DNA of 43,007 nucleotides from NCBI GenBank assembly GCA_900768075.1, contig CAAGBN010000053.1:1-43007 (forward strand), given 5' to 3'. Source of the stretch: Clostridia bacterium. Lineage in GTDB: Bacteria > Bacillota > Clostridia > Oscillospirales > Acutalibacteraceae. The position numbers were made by a program, and so were the translations under genes. This document shows positions 17,058 to 24,332 of this stretch, one piece after another. The notes below the pieces were generated by a model. It did not search any database, was not told the origin of the DNA, and worked only from the letters and a program-made list of their open reading frames with translations. The first letter of the stretch is position 1, and every line of letters starts with the position of its first letter.

Positions 17058-17087
17058 ATGCAACTTTTGAATGTCGATTTGTTGCAT
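17058..17087. repeat. Dyad between divergent acyl-CoA synthetase and GNAT promoters
   Basis: ATGCAAC (17058-17064) and GTTGCAT (17081-17087) are exact inverted repeats with a 16-base spacer, placed upstream of the GNAT -35 box; possible operator for a dimeric regulator. Confidence 0.4.
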
Positions 17088-17117
17088 TTCTTTTGGTTTT
17101 ATATCTCATATCACCTC

Positions 17118-17146
17118 TTGTGCAGGCTTATGTTTTATGCTATAAT
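17118..17146 (+). promoter_or_regulatory. Extended -10 promoter of the GNAT gene
   Basis: TTGTGC (17118-17123), 17 bases, TATAAT (17141-17146) with TGC extension. Confidence 0.65.
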
Positions 17147-17176
17147 CACACTGAAAATTATTTACGGGAGTAACTT

Positions 17177-17770
17177 ATGAAAAAACATCAACTCACAAGA
17201 GCTCAGCTGAAATATTTTGCTGAAATGGCATCAGAAAGCTTTGCTAATGACCCGGTGCATCTTTATTTCAATAAGAATGAAAAAATGAGAAAGAAGTTCA
17301 TTTACCATCTTCTTATTGAGCGTCTCGCAACTTCTTCAAGGGAAGATATAATCTATATAGATGAAGAAAACAGAGGAATCTGTGTATGGCGCGATGCTTA
17401 TAACGAATATGATGCCTTTGATTTTCTTATGTATCCGAATTGGGTGTTCCTTCTGTTGTATCTCCCTAAAACTGTTAAGATGCTTATAACCTACGGTCAG
17501 CTTGATTGCAAGGTTTTCCCTGAAAACACACTTATTATCTCTCCTGTTTTTGTTGATCCGAAGCATCAGGGCAAGGGCGTGGCTTCAAAGCTTATCAAGC
17601 AAGGCATTGCCGATCTTACTGCAAAGGGCTATAATTTAGGTCTTGAAGCTCAGGATATCAAGAATGTAAGATTCTATGAAAAGCTCGGCTTTAAGGTTAT
17701 AAAGCACGATCATTGGAAAAGAGAAAATGTTGACAACTATTATATGATGTACGAGGTGAATGAAAAATGA
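17177..17770 (+). CDS. GNAT-family N-acetyltransferase
   Basis: A 197-residue protein with the GCN5 fold. The acetyl-CoA pyrophosphate loop is seen as HQGKGVASKLI (about 133-143), followed by LGLEAQDIKNVRFYEKLGFKV, the typical motif B with Tyr as likely general acid. The N-terminal half (substrate side) is divergent, so the acceptor is unknown. SD GGGAG precedes the ATG. It overlaps the next gene by 4 bases (ATGA), which suggests translational coupling with the propeller-type glycosidase and a possible role on a sugar or amino-sugar substrate (inference). Confidence 0.88.
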   Translation: MKKHQLTRAQLKYFAEMASESFANDPVHLYFNKNEKMRKKFIYHLLIERLATSSREDIIYIDEENRGICVWRDAYNEYDAFDFLMYPNWVFLLLYLPKTVKMLITYGQLDCKVFPENTLIISPVFVDPKHQGKGVASKLIKQGIADLTAKGYNLGLEAQDIKNVRFYEKLGFKVIKHDHWKRENVDNYYMMYEVNEK

Positions 17771-18729
17771 TTAATCTTACATTTGATGAATTCCTTTCAG
17801 CTGACTTTAAGCTCTACGAAAACAACCCTGTTATTTACCACCCCTTATTCAGCAATGTAGCTGCCGACCCCAGCGTAATTACACCTGATAATTCTCACGA
17901 CGGAAAGTGGCATCTTTTCTGCCATACTATGTATGGTGTATACCATTATGAGAGCAATGATGGTATCAGCTTTGAAAATATGGGCAGAGTTGTAAACCGT
18001 GCCATGAGACCTGATATCAATATCATCGATGGCAGATACTATCTTTTTTACGAAAGAACAAAGCCTCTTATCGGAAACGCTCTCGCTTTAGTCGGTGGTA
18101 AATGGAAAAGCGAAATATATTGCACCGAGTCCCTTGACCTTAAAAGCTGGAGCGAACCTCATCTTGTCATCGGTCACACAAGACCCTTTGAGGTTGACAA
18201 AAAGGGTCAGGCTATATCAAATCCCTTCCTGATTGAAAAAGACGGTGGCTACAGACTCTACTATTCCTGTGGTCAGACCTTTATAAAAGACTGTGGCTTC
18301 TGCGAGCCTACACATATTTCATACGCTGAAAGCAAGGCTATAAATAAAAGCTACGTTTCCCGTACCAAGCCCATTATCAGCCCTGATAAAAACAGTAAAT
18401 ATCTCAATCTCTGCTCAGGCTGTATCAAGGTTTATAAGCTTAAAGATTGCTACATAGGTCTGCAGAACGGTATATTTGAAGACGGTGGAAAAAGCCACTC
18501 AGCTATTATGCTTCTCAAGTCTGACGACGGCGAAAGCTTCGAGTTTGTAAAGCCCTTCCTTGTACCGCAGATGTGTGGTGATAATAATTGGATGGCTCAG
18601 TTTGTCTATGCTTGCTGTCTTACATATTATGGTGGTAAGCTCAGACTGTTCTTCAATGCACGTGATGTGGCTAACCCTATTTTGGGCAGAGAATCAATCG
18701 GCATATATGAGGCAACATTAAGCAAGTGA
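17767..18729 (+). CDS. Five-bladed beta-propeller glycosidase-like protein (GH43/GH32-like)
   Basis: A 320-residue, apparently cytoplasmic protein. Blades can be traced by repeating patterns such as ADPSVI, DGKWHLFCHT, RPDINIIDGRYYLFYER, SNPFLIEKDGGYRLYYS and YYGGKLRLFFNARD, typical of five-bladed propeller glycosidases of the GH43/GH32/GH62/GH130 type. Acidic residues in the ADPS and RPD segments are candidate catalytic residues, but a clear assignment to one family is not possible. Unusually Cys-rich in the middle (SCGQTFIKDCGFCEP). Its start overlaps the GNAT stop by 4 bases; the flavin reductase follows 15 bases after its stop. Confidence 0.65.
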   Translation: MINLTFDEFLSADFKLYENNPVIYHPLFSNVAADPSVITPDNSHDGKWHLFCHTMYGVYHYESNDGISFENMGRVVNRAMRPDINIIDGRYYLFYERTKPLIGNALALVGGKWKSEIYCTESLDLKSWSEPHLVIGHTRPFEVDKKGQAISNPFLIEKDGGYRLYYSCGQTFIKDCGFCEPTHISYAESKAINKSYVSRTKPIISPDKNSKYLNLCSGCIKVYKLKDCYIGLQNGIFEDGGKSHSAIMLLKSDDGESFEFVKPFLVPQMCGDNNWMAQFVYACCLTYYGGKLRLFFNARDVANPILGRESIGIYEATLSK

Positions 18730-18744
18730 TAAGGAGAATTTAAT

Positions 18745-19305
18745 ATGAGAAAAAATTTAGGTGCAAAAGCTATACTTTATCCTATGCCTGTGCTGATTAT
18801 CGGCACCTATGATGAAAATGGTACACCCAACGCTATGAATGCAGCCTGGGGTGGTATCAGCGAAGAAACTGAAATTTCAATCTGTGTCGATGACGGACAT
18901 AAGACTGCAGAAAATGTTGTTAAAGCAGGTGCTTTTACAGTAAGTATTGCAGATAAAAATAATGTTATTGCCGCAGACTATGTCGGTATAGTATCGGGTA
19001 ATAAAGAAGAAAACAAAATTGAAAAATGCGGTTGGACTGCAATGAAGTCCGAATTTGTCAATGCACCGCTGTTCAAACAGCTGCCTTTCGCTCTTGAATG
19101 TAAGCTTAAAAGCTATGACAGAGAAACCTGCAGGCTTGTGGGCGAAATAGTAAACATCAGTGTTGACGAAAGCATACTTGATGAAAAGGATAAAATCAGC
19201 CTTGATAAGTTTGTGCCAATAACCTACGACCCTGTAGGACATACCTACCGCACCCTTGGTGAAGTTGTAGGCAAGGCCTTTTCAGACGGAAAGAAAATTA
19301 AATAA
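18745..19305 (+). CDS. Flavin reductase-like (flavoredoxin-type) FMN-binding protein
   Basis: A 186-residue protein of the flavin reductase-like/flavoredoxin family. The N-terminal YPMPVLIIGTYDENGTPN segment followed by NAAWGG (about 32-37) is the FMN-binding signature of this group, and the C-terminal PVGHTYRTLGEVVG also fits. Such proteins bind FMN and move electrons between NAD(P)H or ferredoxin and small acceptors. SD AAGGAGAA is 8 bases before the ATG. Last gene of the GNAT-propeller-flavin reductase unit, followed by a hairpin terminator. Confidence 0.87.
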   Translation: MRKNLGAKAILYPMPVLIIGTYDENGTPNAMNAAWGGISEETEISICVDDGHKTAENVVKAGAFTVSIADKNNVIAADYVGIVSGNKEENKIEKCGWTAMKSEFVNAPLFKQLPFALECKLKSYDRETCRLVGEIVNISVDESILDEKDKISLDKFVPITYDPVGHTYRTLGEVVGKAFSDGKKIK

Positions 19306-19314
19306 TTCACTGAT

Positions 19315-19349
19315 TCCGGCAATTTAGAGATGTCTATTTTGCCGGATTT
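19315..19349 (+). terminator. Probable terminator after the flavin reductase gene
   Basis: TCCGGCAA (19315-19322) pairs with TTGCCGGA (19339-19346) around a 16-base loop, followed by a short T-rich tail. Confidence 0.6.
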
Positions 19350-19387
19350 ATCATTTATTATCGCCCTGACATAAGGTAGAATATGGT

Positions 19388-19404
19388 TGTAACGTAAAGT
19401 TACA
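19388..19404. repeat. Small dyad upstream of the 75-residue membrane protein
   Basis: TGTAAC and GTTACA, exact 6-base inverted repeat with a 5-base spacer, 22 bases before the ATG at 19427; candidate operator or leader hairpin. Confidence 0.3.
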
Positions 19405-19426
19405 TATTAATTTCAGGAGGAAAGAA

Positions 19427-19654
19427 ATGTTTGAAATTTTAGTTACCCTTTTATCTGTATGGCTTTTTGCGAGTAGTGTAAGACTTGCCTTTAAGCTTGC
19501 TTGGGGTACAGCAAAAATTATAGCATCGGTTTTACTTGCAATAGCTGCAGTAGTGCTGATACTATGTCTTGTATTTGCAAGCGGTGCAGTAATACTTTTC
19601 CCTGTCTTATTGATAGCAGGAGCTTTCGGCATACTCAAAAAATGCGCCAACTAA
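19427..19654 (+). CDS. Small hydrophobic membrane protein
   Basis: A 75-residue protein, almost entirely hydrophobic, with two probable membrane helices (about 3-22 and 30-65, the latter possibly two short helices) and a basic C-terminus (KKCAN). No family was recognised. It has a very strong SD (CAGGAGG) 8 bases before the ATG and its own terminator, both arguing that it is a real gene rather than a chance frame. A dyad lies just upstream. Function is unknown. Confidence 0.7.
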   Translation: MFEILVTLLSVWLFASSVRLAFKLAWGTAKIIASVLLAIAAVVLILCLVFASGAVILFPVLLIAGAFGILKKCAN

Positions 19655-19657
19655 AAT

Positions 19658-19684
19658 AGTCCGTACTCAGGTACGGACTTTAAC
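19658..19684. terminator. Terminator between the small membrane protein and the HAD gene
   Basis: AGTCCGTAC (19658-19666) pairs with GTACGGACT (19671-19679) around TCAG; convergent genes can both use it, with the better T-tail on the plus strand. Confidence 0.8.
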
Positions 19685-19685
19685 T

Positions 19686-20378
19686 TTATAATAAGCTGTT
19701 CACTTGGCTGATACTGTCAATAACAAAGTCGGGAGAGTATGCGCTGTAATCGGCGGTAGGCTTATGTCTGAGCCACGCACAGGCAATGCCTGCGTCAAAG
19801 GCGCCTTTTATGTCAGAGGTGAGAGAGTCACCGACTAAAAGCACTTTGCCGATATCTTTTTCCTTGATGTGAGAGAGCACATAGTCGAAATATTCTTTTC
19901 GGGGCTTCTGATAGCCGATTGTCTCACTGACAAAAACATCTGTAAAGCAGGGGAGTATACCCGATTTTGTCAGACGTTTTCTTTGAGTGTTTGCAATGCC
20001 GTTAGTGACTATATAAAGGTCATAGCCTTGCTTTTTGAGGCTTTCCACAAGCTCCTTTGCTCCCTCAATAAGATTTCCGCCGTCGCTTAGCTTGGAAAGA
20101 TATTCTTCGTTTATTTTAAAGGGGTCTTCTGTTGTTTCGAAGCCGATTTTTTCAAAGAAAAGTCTGAATCTTATCTGCTTGAGAGTCGGCTTATCGATTT
20201 CGCCTCTTTCAAGAGCTTTCCAGAGTGAAACGTTTATTTCTTTATATGCAGTTATATTTTCGTCACTTGTTTCGATGCCGTATTTTTCTAAAATTGCAAT
20301 GAGTGCCTGAGTCTCATCCTTGCCGAAATCAAGGAGAGTATCATCAGCATCGAAAAGAATCGTGGTGTATTTTTTCAT
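19686..20378 (-). CDS. HAD-superfamily phosphatase, YjjG-like
   Basis: A 230-residue protein of the haloacid dehalogenase superfamily. Motif I is FDADDTLLDF with nucleophile Asp10 and acid Asp12, motif II is IVTNG, motif III is in the KPRKEYF segment, and motif IV is GDSLTSDIKGA. The DADDTLLDF form plus overall length match the YjjG/YfnB noncanonical pyrimidine nucleotidase subfamily, which dephosphorylates damaged or unusual nucleoside monophosphates; closely related phosphatases act on other small phosphates. Monocistronic, with its own promoter, and convergent with the small membrane protein. Confidence 0.88.
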   Translation of the reverse strand: MKKYTTILFDADDTLLDFGKDETQALIAILEKYGIETSDENITAYKEINVSLWKALERGEIDKPTLKQIRFRLFFEKIGFETTEDPFKINEEYLSKLSDGGNLIEGAKELVESLKKQGYDLYIVTNGIANTQRKRLTKSGILPCFTDVFVSETIGYQKPRKEYFDYVLSHIKEKDIGKVLLVGDSLTSDIKGAFDAGIACAWLRHKPTADYSAYSPDFVIDSISQVNSLL

Positions 20379-20398
20379 ATTATCACATCCTTGATTTT

Positions 20399-20427
20399 AT
20401 ATTACTAAAGGTAAGAGTTGTTGTCAA
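20399..20427 (-). promoter_or_regulatory. Promoter of the HAD phosphatase gene
   Basis: On the minus strand TTGACA (20427-20422), 17 bases, TAATAT (20404-20399). Confidence 0.7.
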
Positions 20428-20535
20428 TGATAAATCATAGGGAATATTTAATTAATTTTGCTTTTTACTATTTACTTTTTTAATACTTGTGGTAAAATTA
20501 TATATGTATAATTGTATGTAGAAAGGATAAGCGTT

Positions 20536-21090
20536 ATGGAAAATACAACTTTCTGTGAAGGCATCGCCCCAGGCGGACTTCGTGAGCAACCTGAGATTAA
20601 GCTGCTCATATGCTATCTTCTTAAAACTTTAGATAAATCTCTGACAAGAACTCAGATAAATGAAATTCTGCAGGAGTATCAGATTGCCAACTATTTTGAG
20701 GTTAACGGCGCTATGAGCGAGCTTGTTAACGGTGGTCAGGTAGTGTCCGAAATAGTTGACGGTGATGAGGTTATTTCTATTACCTCAAAGTCCAGAATAG
20801 ATGTTGCGAGAATCGAACGCTCACTGCCTAAAACCATAAGGGAGAAGGCTGTCAAGGCTGCACTGAGGATTCTGACAAGAGACAGAATAAAAAAAGAAAG
20901 CAAAATAGATATTGAAAAGCTTGATCACGGTTACCATGTAACCTTTACAATTCTCGATGTGGGTACTGAGCTGCTTAAGATAACTCTCTATGTTGCAGAT
21001 GAAAGACAGATTGAAATTGTAAAAAACAATTTCTTCAACAATGCGGTGGGAATTTACTCAAACGTAATATCCTCACTGACTGTCGAATAA
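20536..21090 (+). CDS. DUF4364 family protein (putative winged-helix regulator)
   Basis: A 184-residue soluble protein. The N-terminal third (about 12-80) reads as a winged helix: EIKLLICYLLKTLDKSLTRTQINEILQEYQIANYFEVNGAMSEL broken into three helices and a wing with VSEIVDGDEVISIT. This pattern matches the DUF4364 family, common in clostridia and of unknown function. The ATG at 20536 is preferred over one at 20512, because the latter overlaps a TATAAT (20507-20512) that looks like the -10 box, and GAAAGGA precedes 20536. The GH43-like gene follows after 28 bases on the same strand, so this protein may sit in the same transcript. Confidence 0.8.
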   Translation: MENTTFCEGIAPGGLREQPEIKLLICYLLKTLDKSLTRTQINEILQEYQIANYFEVNGAMSELVNGGQVVSEIVDGDEVISITSKSRIDVARIERSLPKTIREKAVKAALRILTRDRIKKESKIDIEKLDHGYHVTFTILDVGTELLKITLYVADERQIEIVKNNFFNNAVGIYSNVISSLTVE

Positions 21091-21118
21091 GGCTCTGAGC
21101 CAAGAAAGGATACCTTAT

Positions 21119-23362
21119 ATGAAAAAGAAATTCTGGTTTTTCTTTACTGTCACCGTGGTGCTTTTTGCTGTGGTACTCGGAATGTATTTCAAATACATTC
21201 ATCAGGGCAGATACAGAGTGTTTATAGAAAGCTTTGATCACGGTGTAATTACTGTAGACAGTGACGATACAATCGGTGATGATGAGAAGTTCTCCGTAGT
21301 GTGCAAAAAAGGTCAGGAGCTGACTCTCAATATCAATCCCGAGCGTACGGATACAACATACTACAATCTGAAAAAGCTCTATGTCAACGGTGAGGATGTT
21401 ACCGATCAGGTAAATATGCTTCAGTATAAAACTACCGTTGAAGCTAAAATGACTATTGTTGCAACCTTTAAAAAGGGTGAGAGACCAAAGGATGCCGACG
21501 ATGATGTAAAAGAGCTTGATATTTCAAAGCCCGAGCTTTTAAGTCCTCTCGGCGACGGTTATCTCGGCTCATTTGCAAGCTATGATATCAAAGACCCGAC
21601 TATCATCTATGACGATAAAAGCGGATACTATTATTGCTTCGGCTCGGATAATGTGGTTATCAAGTCTGTTGATCTTATAAATTGGGGCGGAAGAACAACG
21701 TATTTCCCGCACAATGAGTTCGCTCAGAATAATGCAATTATGTCATTTGATGCTTTCGACAGCGTTTCAAAGTGGGCAAAGGAGCACGGCTACGGTGACG
21801 ATGAGCTTTATTCTGACAAGAATGAAGACAGAACACCTCTTGCTCCCGATATTGTCAAGGTTGACGGTACCTATTATCTTTACTTTACATTGAGTAAGGT
21901 GCAGGGAGCTAATGAATCAGCTATCTTCTGCGTTAAAACCGATAATCTTGAGGATGCTGTTACTTATAAAAACTGGGAAGATGCAGGTCTTGTAGTTTCT
22001 TCCTGTGGCAGACACGACGGCACCGAGCTTACAACAAACAAAAAGGGCGAGAATAAAAAAGTATCAGTAAGCAAGCACTATGATAAGGCAAATGCAAGTC
22101 ACCCCAGTGTTATTGTCAGCGATGAGGGTATGTTTATGGCATACGGCTCATACTACGGAAAGGACAACAAACAGGGCGCAATTTATCTTCTTGAGCTCAA
22201 CAGAAAGACAGGTCTTCTTAAGACAGACAGTATCTGTAGCAGTCAGGGTGAGGTAATATCAACTCTTCACGGTGATAAGACCTTCCGTTCAGGTGTGCTT
22301 ATTGCAAATCCCGGCAGAATACCGTCAATGAGCAAAAAAGACGGCAGCCTTGTTACAGGCTCCGATATCGTTTATAACAAAGATAACGGTTATTATTATC
22401 TCTTCGTTACCTATGGCTGTGAGGATGCAAACTATAACATAAGAGTTGCCCGAAGTAAGAATATCACAGGTCCCTACCTTGATTATGTCGGTCAGGATAT
22501 GAGCGAATACCTTGACGGTATGGGTAAGAGTCAGTATGATAACGGCACATTGCTTCTCGGCGGATACAACTTTATGTCAAGCTCACGCGGTGGCGTGCTT
22601 TATACCCACATAGGCAGAGCATCAATCGGCTCACCTTGTGTAATCAAGAATAAGCAGGGTTGGTTTATTGCTTCTCAGTCTCAGGCTTATTATAAGGTTG
22701 ATTCTGAAATCACAGCAGGTGCTGCTAAGGCTGAAAGTCTTGATATCGGTGAGGTTAATGCTGATCCATCTCTTGAGGTCAGACAGCTTCTCTGGTCAGA
22801 TGACGGTTGGCCTATGGCAGAGCCCGAGGTGTACTCAGGCGAAAAGGCAAAAACAAACATCAAAAAGGCTAATCTTTATGGTAATTGGGATGTAATAGTC
22901 TTTGATAACGGTGGAAATGCCGACAGTATAGATGCAGTTGAAAGAAGCGTATCAAGCCTTGTTACAATTCACGAAAAGGCTGTAATCACCACAAAGGATA
23001 TCGAAAAAGGCAAGTCAATCAGCGCAGAGGGTATCCTCACTAAGGCTGACGGATATTATACAATTACCATAGACGGTACTGAATATAAGATTTATCCCTC
23101 TGCCGTATGGGATTGGGAGCTGTCTGAGGGCAGTATAGTATTTACAGGCTACAGCACTGAGGGTAAAACCATATGGGGTAAGAAGAATATTTCAGGTGCT
23201 CTCGGCATTTATACAGATGCTTTCTATCACGTGCTTGATCTTTGTGATTCTGAAACCAAGGCAACATATAAGAAGAAAATCAATAAGATAAGCTCAGATC
23301 CGTCACAGTATGCTATTGATTCAATGACGGACAGTATTATTGATATTCTTGTTTCAGCTTAA
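21119..23362 (+). CDS. Membrane-anchored GH43-like glycosidase (arabinanase type)
   Basis: A 747-residue exported protein. An N-terminal hydrophobic segment (about 5-24) without lipobox or clear cleavage site suggests a membrane anchor. A small beta domain follows (about 30-117). The five-bladed propeller catalytic region (about 140-580) shows DPTIIYDDKSGYYYCFGS, the APDIVKVDGTYYLYFT strand, ASHPSVIVSDEG and NPGRIPS, as in GH43 endo-arabinanases; Asp in DPT and DIV are likely catalytic acids. A C-terminal all-beta domain (about 590-690, beginning YGNWDVIVFD) resembles the accessory domain of two-domain arabinanases. Function as an arabinan endo-1,5-alpha-L-arabinosidase is the best guess. SD AAGAAAGGA precedes the ATG, and a 13-bp-stem terminator follows. 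Confidence 0.82.
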   Translation: MKKKFWFFFTVTVVLFAVVLGMYFKYIHQGRYRVFIESFDHGVITVDSDDTIGDDEKFSVVCKKGQELTLNINPERTDTTYYNLKKLYVNGEDVTDQVNMLQYKTTVEAKMTIVATFKKGERPKDADDDVKELDISKPELLSPLGDGYLGSFASYDIKDPTIIYDDKSGYYYCFGSDNVVIKSVDLINWGGRTTYFPHNEFAQNNAIMSFDAFDSVSKWAKEHGYGDDELYSDKNEDRTPLAPDIVKVDGTYYLYFTLSKVQGANESAIFCVKTDNLEDAVTYKNWEDAGLVVSSCGRHDGTELTTNKKGENKKVSVSKHYDKANASHPSVIVSDEGMFMAYGSYYGKDNKQGAIYLLELNRKTGLLKTDSICSSQGEVISTLHGDKTFRSGVLIANPGRIPSMSKKDGSLVTGSDIVYNKDNGYYYLFVTYGCEDANYNIRVARSKNITGPYLDYVGQDMSEYLDGMGKSQYDNGTLLLGGYNFMSSSRGGVLYTHIGRASIGSPCVIKNKQGWFIASQSQAYYKVDSEITAGAAKAESLDIGEVNADPSLEVRQLLWSDDGWPMAEPEVYSGEKAKTNIKKANLYGNWDVIVFDNGGNADSIDAVERSVSSLVTIHEKAVITTKDIEKGKSISAEGILTKADGYYTITIDGTEYKIYPSAVWDWELSEGSIVFTGYSTEGKTIWGKKNISGALGIYTDAFYHVLDLCDSETKATYKKKINKISSDPSQYAIDSMTDSIIDILVSA

Positions 23363-23369
23363 TTAAAGT

Positions 23370-23400
23370 AAAAGAGTACAGCTCAGGCTGTACTCTTTTT
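23370..23400. terminator. Bidirectional terminator between GH43-like gene and sleB
   Basis: AAAAGAGTACAGC (23370-23382) pairs perfectly with GCTGTACTCTTTT (23387-23399) around TCAG. Confidence 0.9.
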
Positions 23401-24097
23401 ATTTGCAGAAGTTATGATTACCGATAACTGTTATAACGGGTCTTGAGTGCATAAAAGCATCGTTGGTTTTTCTGGGATTGAAGTAATAAACAGCACCACC
23501 ACTAGGGTCCCAACCGTTGATGCAGTCGCGGGCCGCCCGTCTTGAGGTTTCAGTTGCAGCAACCGACCAGTTGCTGTCGTTGATACAGGAGAAAGCACCC
23601 TTCTGATAGATAACACCTGCAATAGAGTCGGGGAATGAAGCATGGGCAACTCTGTTGAGCACAACAGCACCGACTGCCACCTGACCGACATAGCTTTCGC
23701 CTCGTGCTTCTGCTGCAATAAGCTTTGCAAGAAGCTCTATGTCACTTTGAGAGTACTTTCCCGACGAGGATGAAGAAGCCTCTAATCCGAGGTATTTGAG
23801 AGTTTTAGGGCCTGCTATACCGTCGGCTGTTATACCGCAGTTTTTCTGAAAGGCGATGACGGCTTTTTTAGTTGCAGAGCCGAAGATTCCGTCTACGGAG
23901 CTGTTATAGTAGCCAAGCTCTTTCAGCTTTTTTTGAATTTTTCTTACTTCGTCACCCTTTGAGCCGAGCTTTGAAAGAGCTTCGACAGCGGTATTGCTTT
24001 CAGTGGTTTGGATATAACTTGAGTAGATAACTGTAAAGCCCACGGAAATGATGAGAATGAGAGAAATGATAATTCGGTATATTTTTTTGAATTGCAT
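23399..24097 (-). CDS. sleB: Spore cortex-lytic enzyme SleB
   Basis: A 232-residue exported protein with an N-terminal membrane segment (about 7-26), a peptidoglycan-binding domain (about 45-105, KIQKKLKELGYYN and VDGIFGSAT) and a C-terminal Hydrolase_2 domain (about 118-232) with AAEARGESYVGQVAVGAV, whose Glu in AEARGE is the expected catalytic residue of SleB/CwlJ lytic transglycosylases. SleB degrades muramic-lactam cortex during germination. The ATG sits directly after a 10-bp hairpin whose loop contains the SD (AGAGG, spacing about 8-10 bases). No ypeB follows; the gene is alone, ending in a terminator shared with the GH43-like gene. Confidence 0.9.
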   Translation of the reverse strand: MQFKKIYRIIISLILIISVGFTVIYSSYIQTTESNTAVEALSKLGSKGDEVRKIQKKLKELGYYNSSVDGIFGSATKKAVIAFQKNCGITADGIAGPKTLKYLGLEASSSSSGKYSQSDIELLAKLIAAEARGESYVGQVAVGAVVLNRVAHASFPDSIAGVIYQKGAFSCINDSNWSVAATETSRRAARDCINGWDPSGGAVYYFNPRKTNDAFMHSRPVITVIGNHNFCK

Positions 24098-24124
24098 AAA
24101 GATAACACCTCTGATGTTATCTTT
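24098..24124 (-). promoter_or_regulatory. Hairpin presenting the sleB Shine-Dalgarno in its loop
   Basis: On the minus strand AAAGATAACA (24124-24115) and TGTTATCTTT (24107-24098) form a perfect 10-bp stem; the 7-base loop TCAGAGG carries the SD. The stem ends at the base before the ATG. Confidence 0.75.
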
Positions 24125-24171
24125 TGTAAAAATAGAGACGATATTAAAAAAATAAATAAGGAAAGTTTTGT

Positions 24172-24214
24172 CAAACTTTTTAAAAGTTTGTGGGGTGCGG
24201 GGCGAAGCCCTGCA
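24172..24214. repeat. Palindromic element upstream of sleB (two hairpins)
   Basis: CAAACTTTT (24172-24180) and AAAAGTTTG (24182-24190) form a 9-bp dyad with a single central base; next to it TGCGGGGC (24196-24203), loop GAA, GCCCTGCA (24207-24214) forms an 8-bp stem with one G-T pair. The GAA loop is the same as in two arms of the cloverleaf at 9985-10063. Confidence 0.7.
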
Positions 24215-24218
24215 ATAT

Positions 24219-24260
24219 GAAAAAACAGCAGATAAACCGTTTAAGATAAATCTGCTGTTA
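24219..24260 (-). terminator. Terminator of the nrdD-trxB operon
   Basis: AACAGCAGAT and ATCTGCTGTT (24224-24233 and 24250-24259) form a 10-bp stem; reading on the minus strand it is followed by a T-run. Confidence 0.75.
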
Positions 24261-24275
24261 ATATTTTTATATTCG

Positions 24276-24327
24276 CTCGCCGCGGGGCGTTGCTTTTGCT
24301 AGCGCCCAAAAGCAACACAAAACGCGC
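24276..24327. repeat. GC-rich palindromic element after trxB
   Basis: GTTGCTTTTG (24289-24298) and CAAAAGCAAC (24307-24316) form a perfect 10-bp stem around CTAGCGCC, flanked by GC-rich sequence (CGCCGCGGGGC before it, AACGCGC after). It lies 6-57 bases beyond the trxB stop and precedes the operon terminator. Confidence 0.65.
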
Positions 24328-24332
24328 TATTT

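Noticed and set aside
24098..24332. CRISPR-like or tandem repeat array
   Set aside because: The repeats are different inverted repeats, not direct repeats with spacers.
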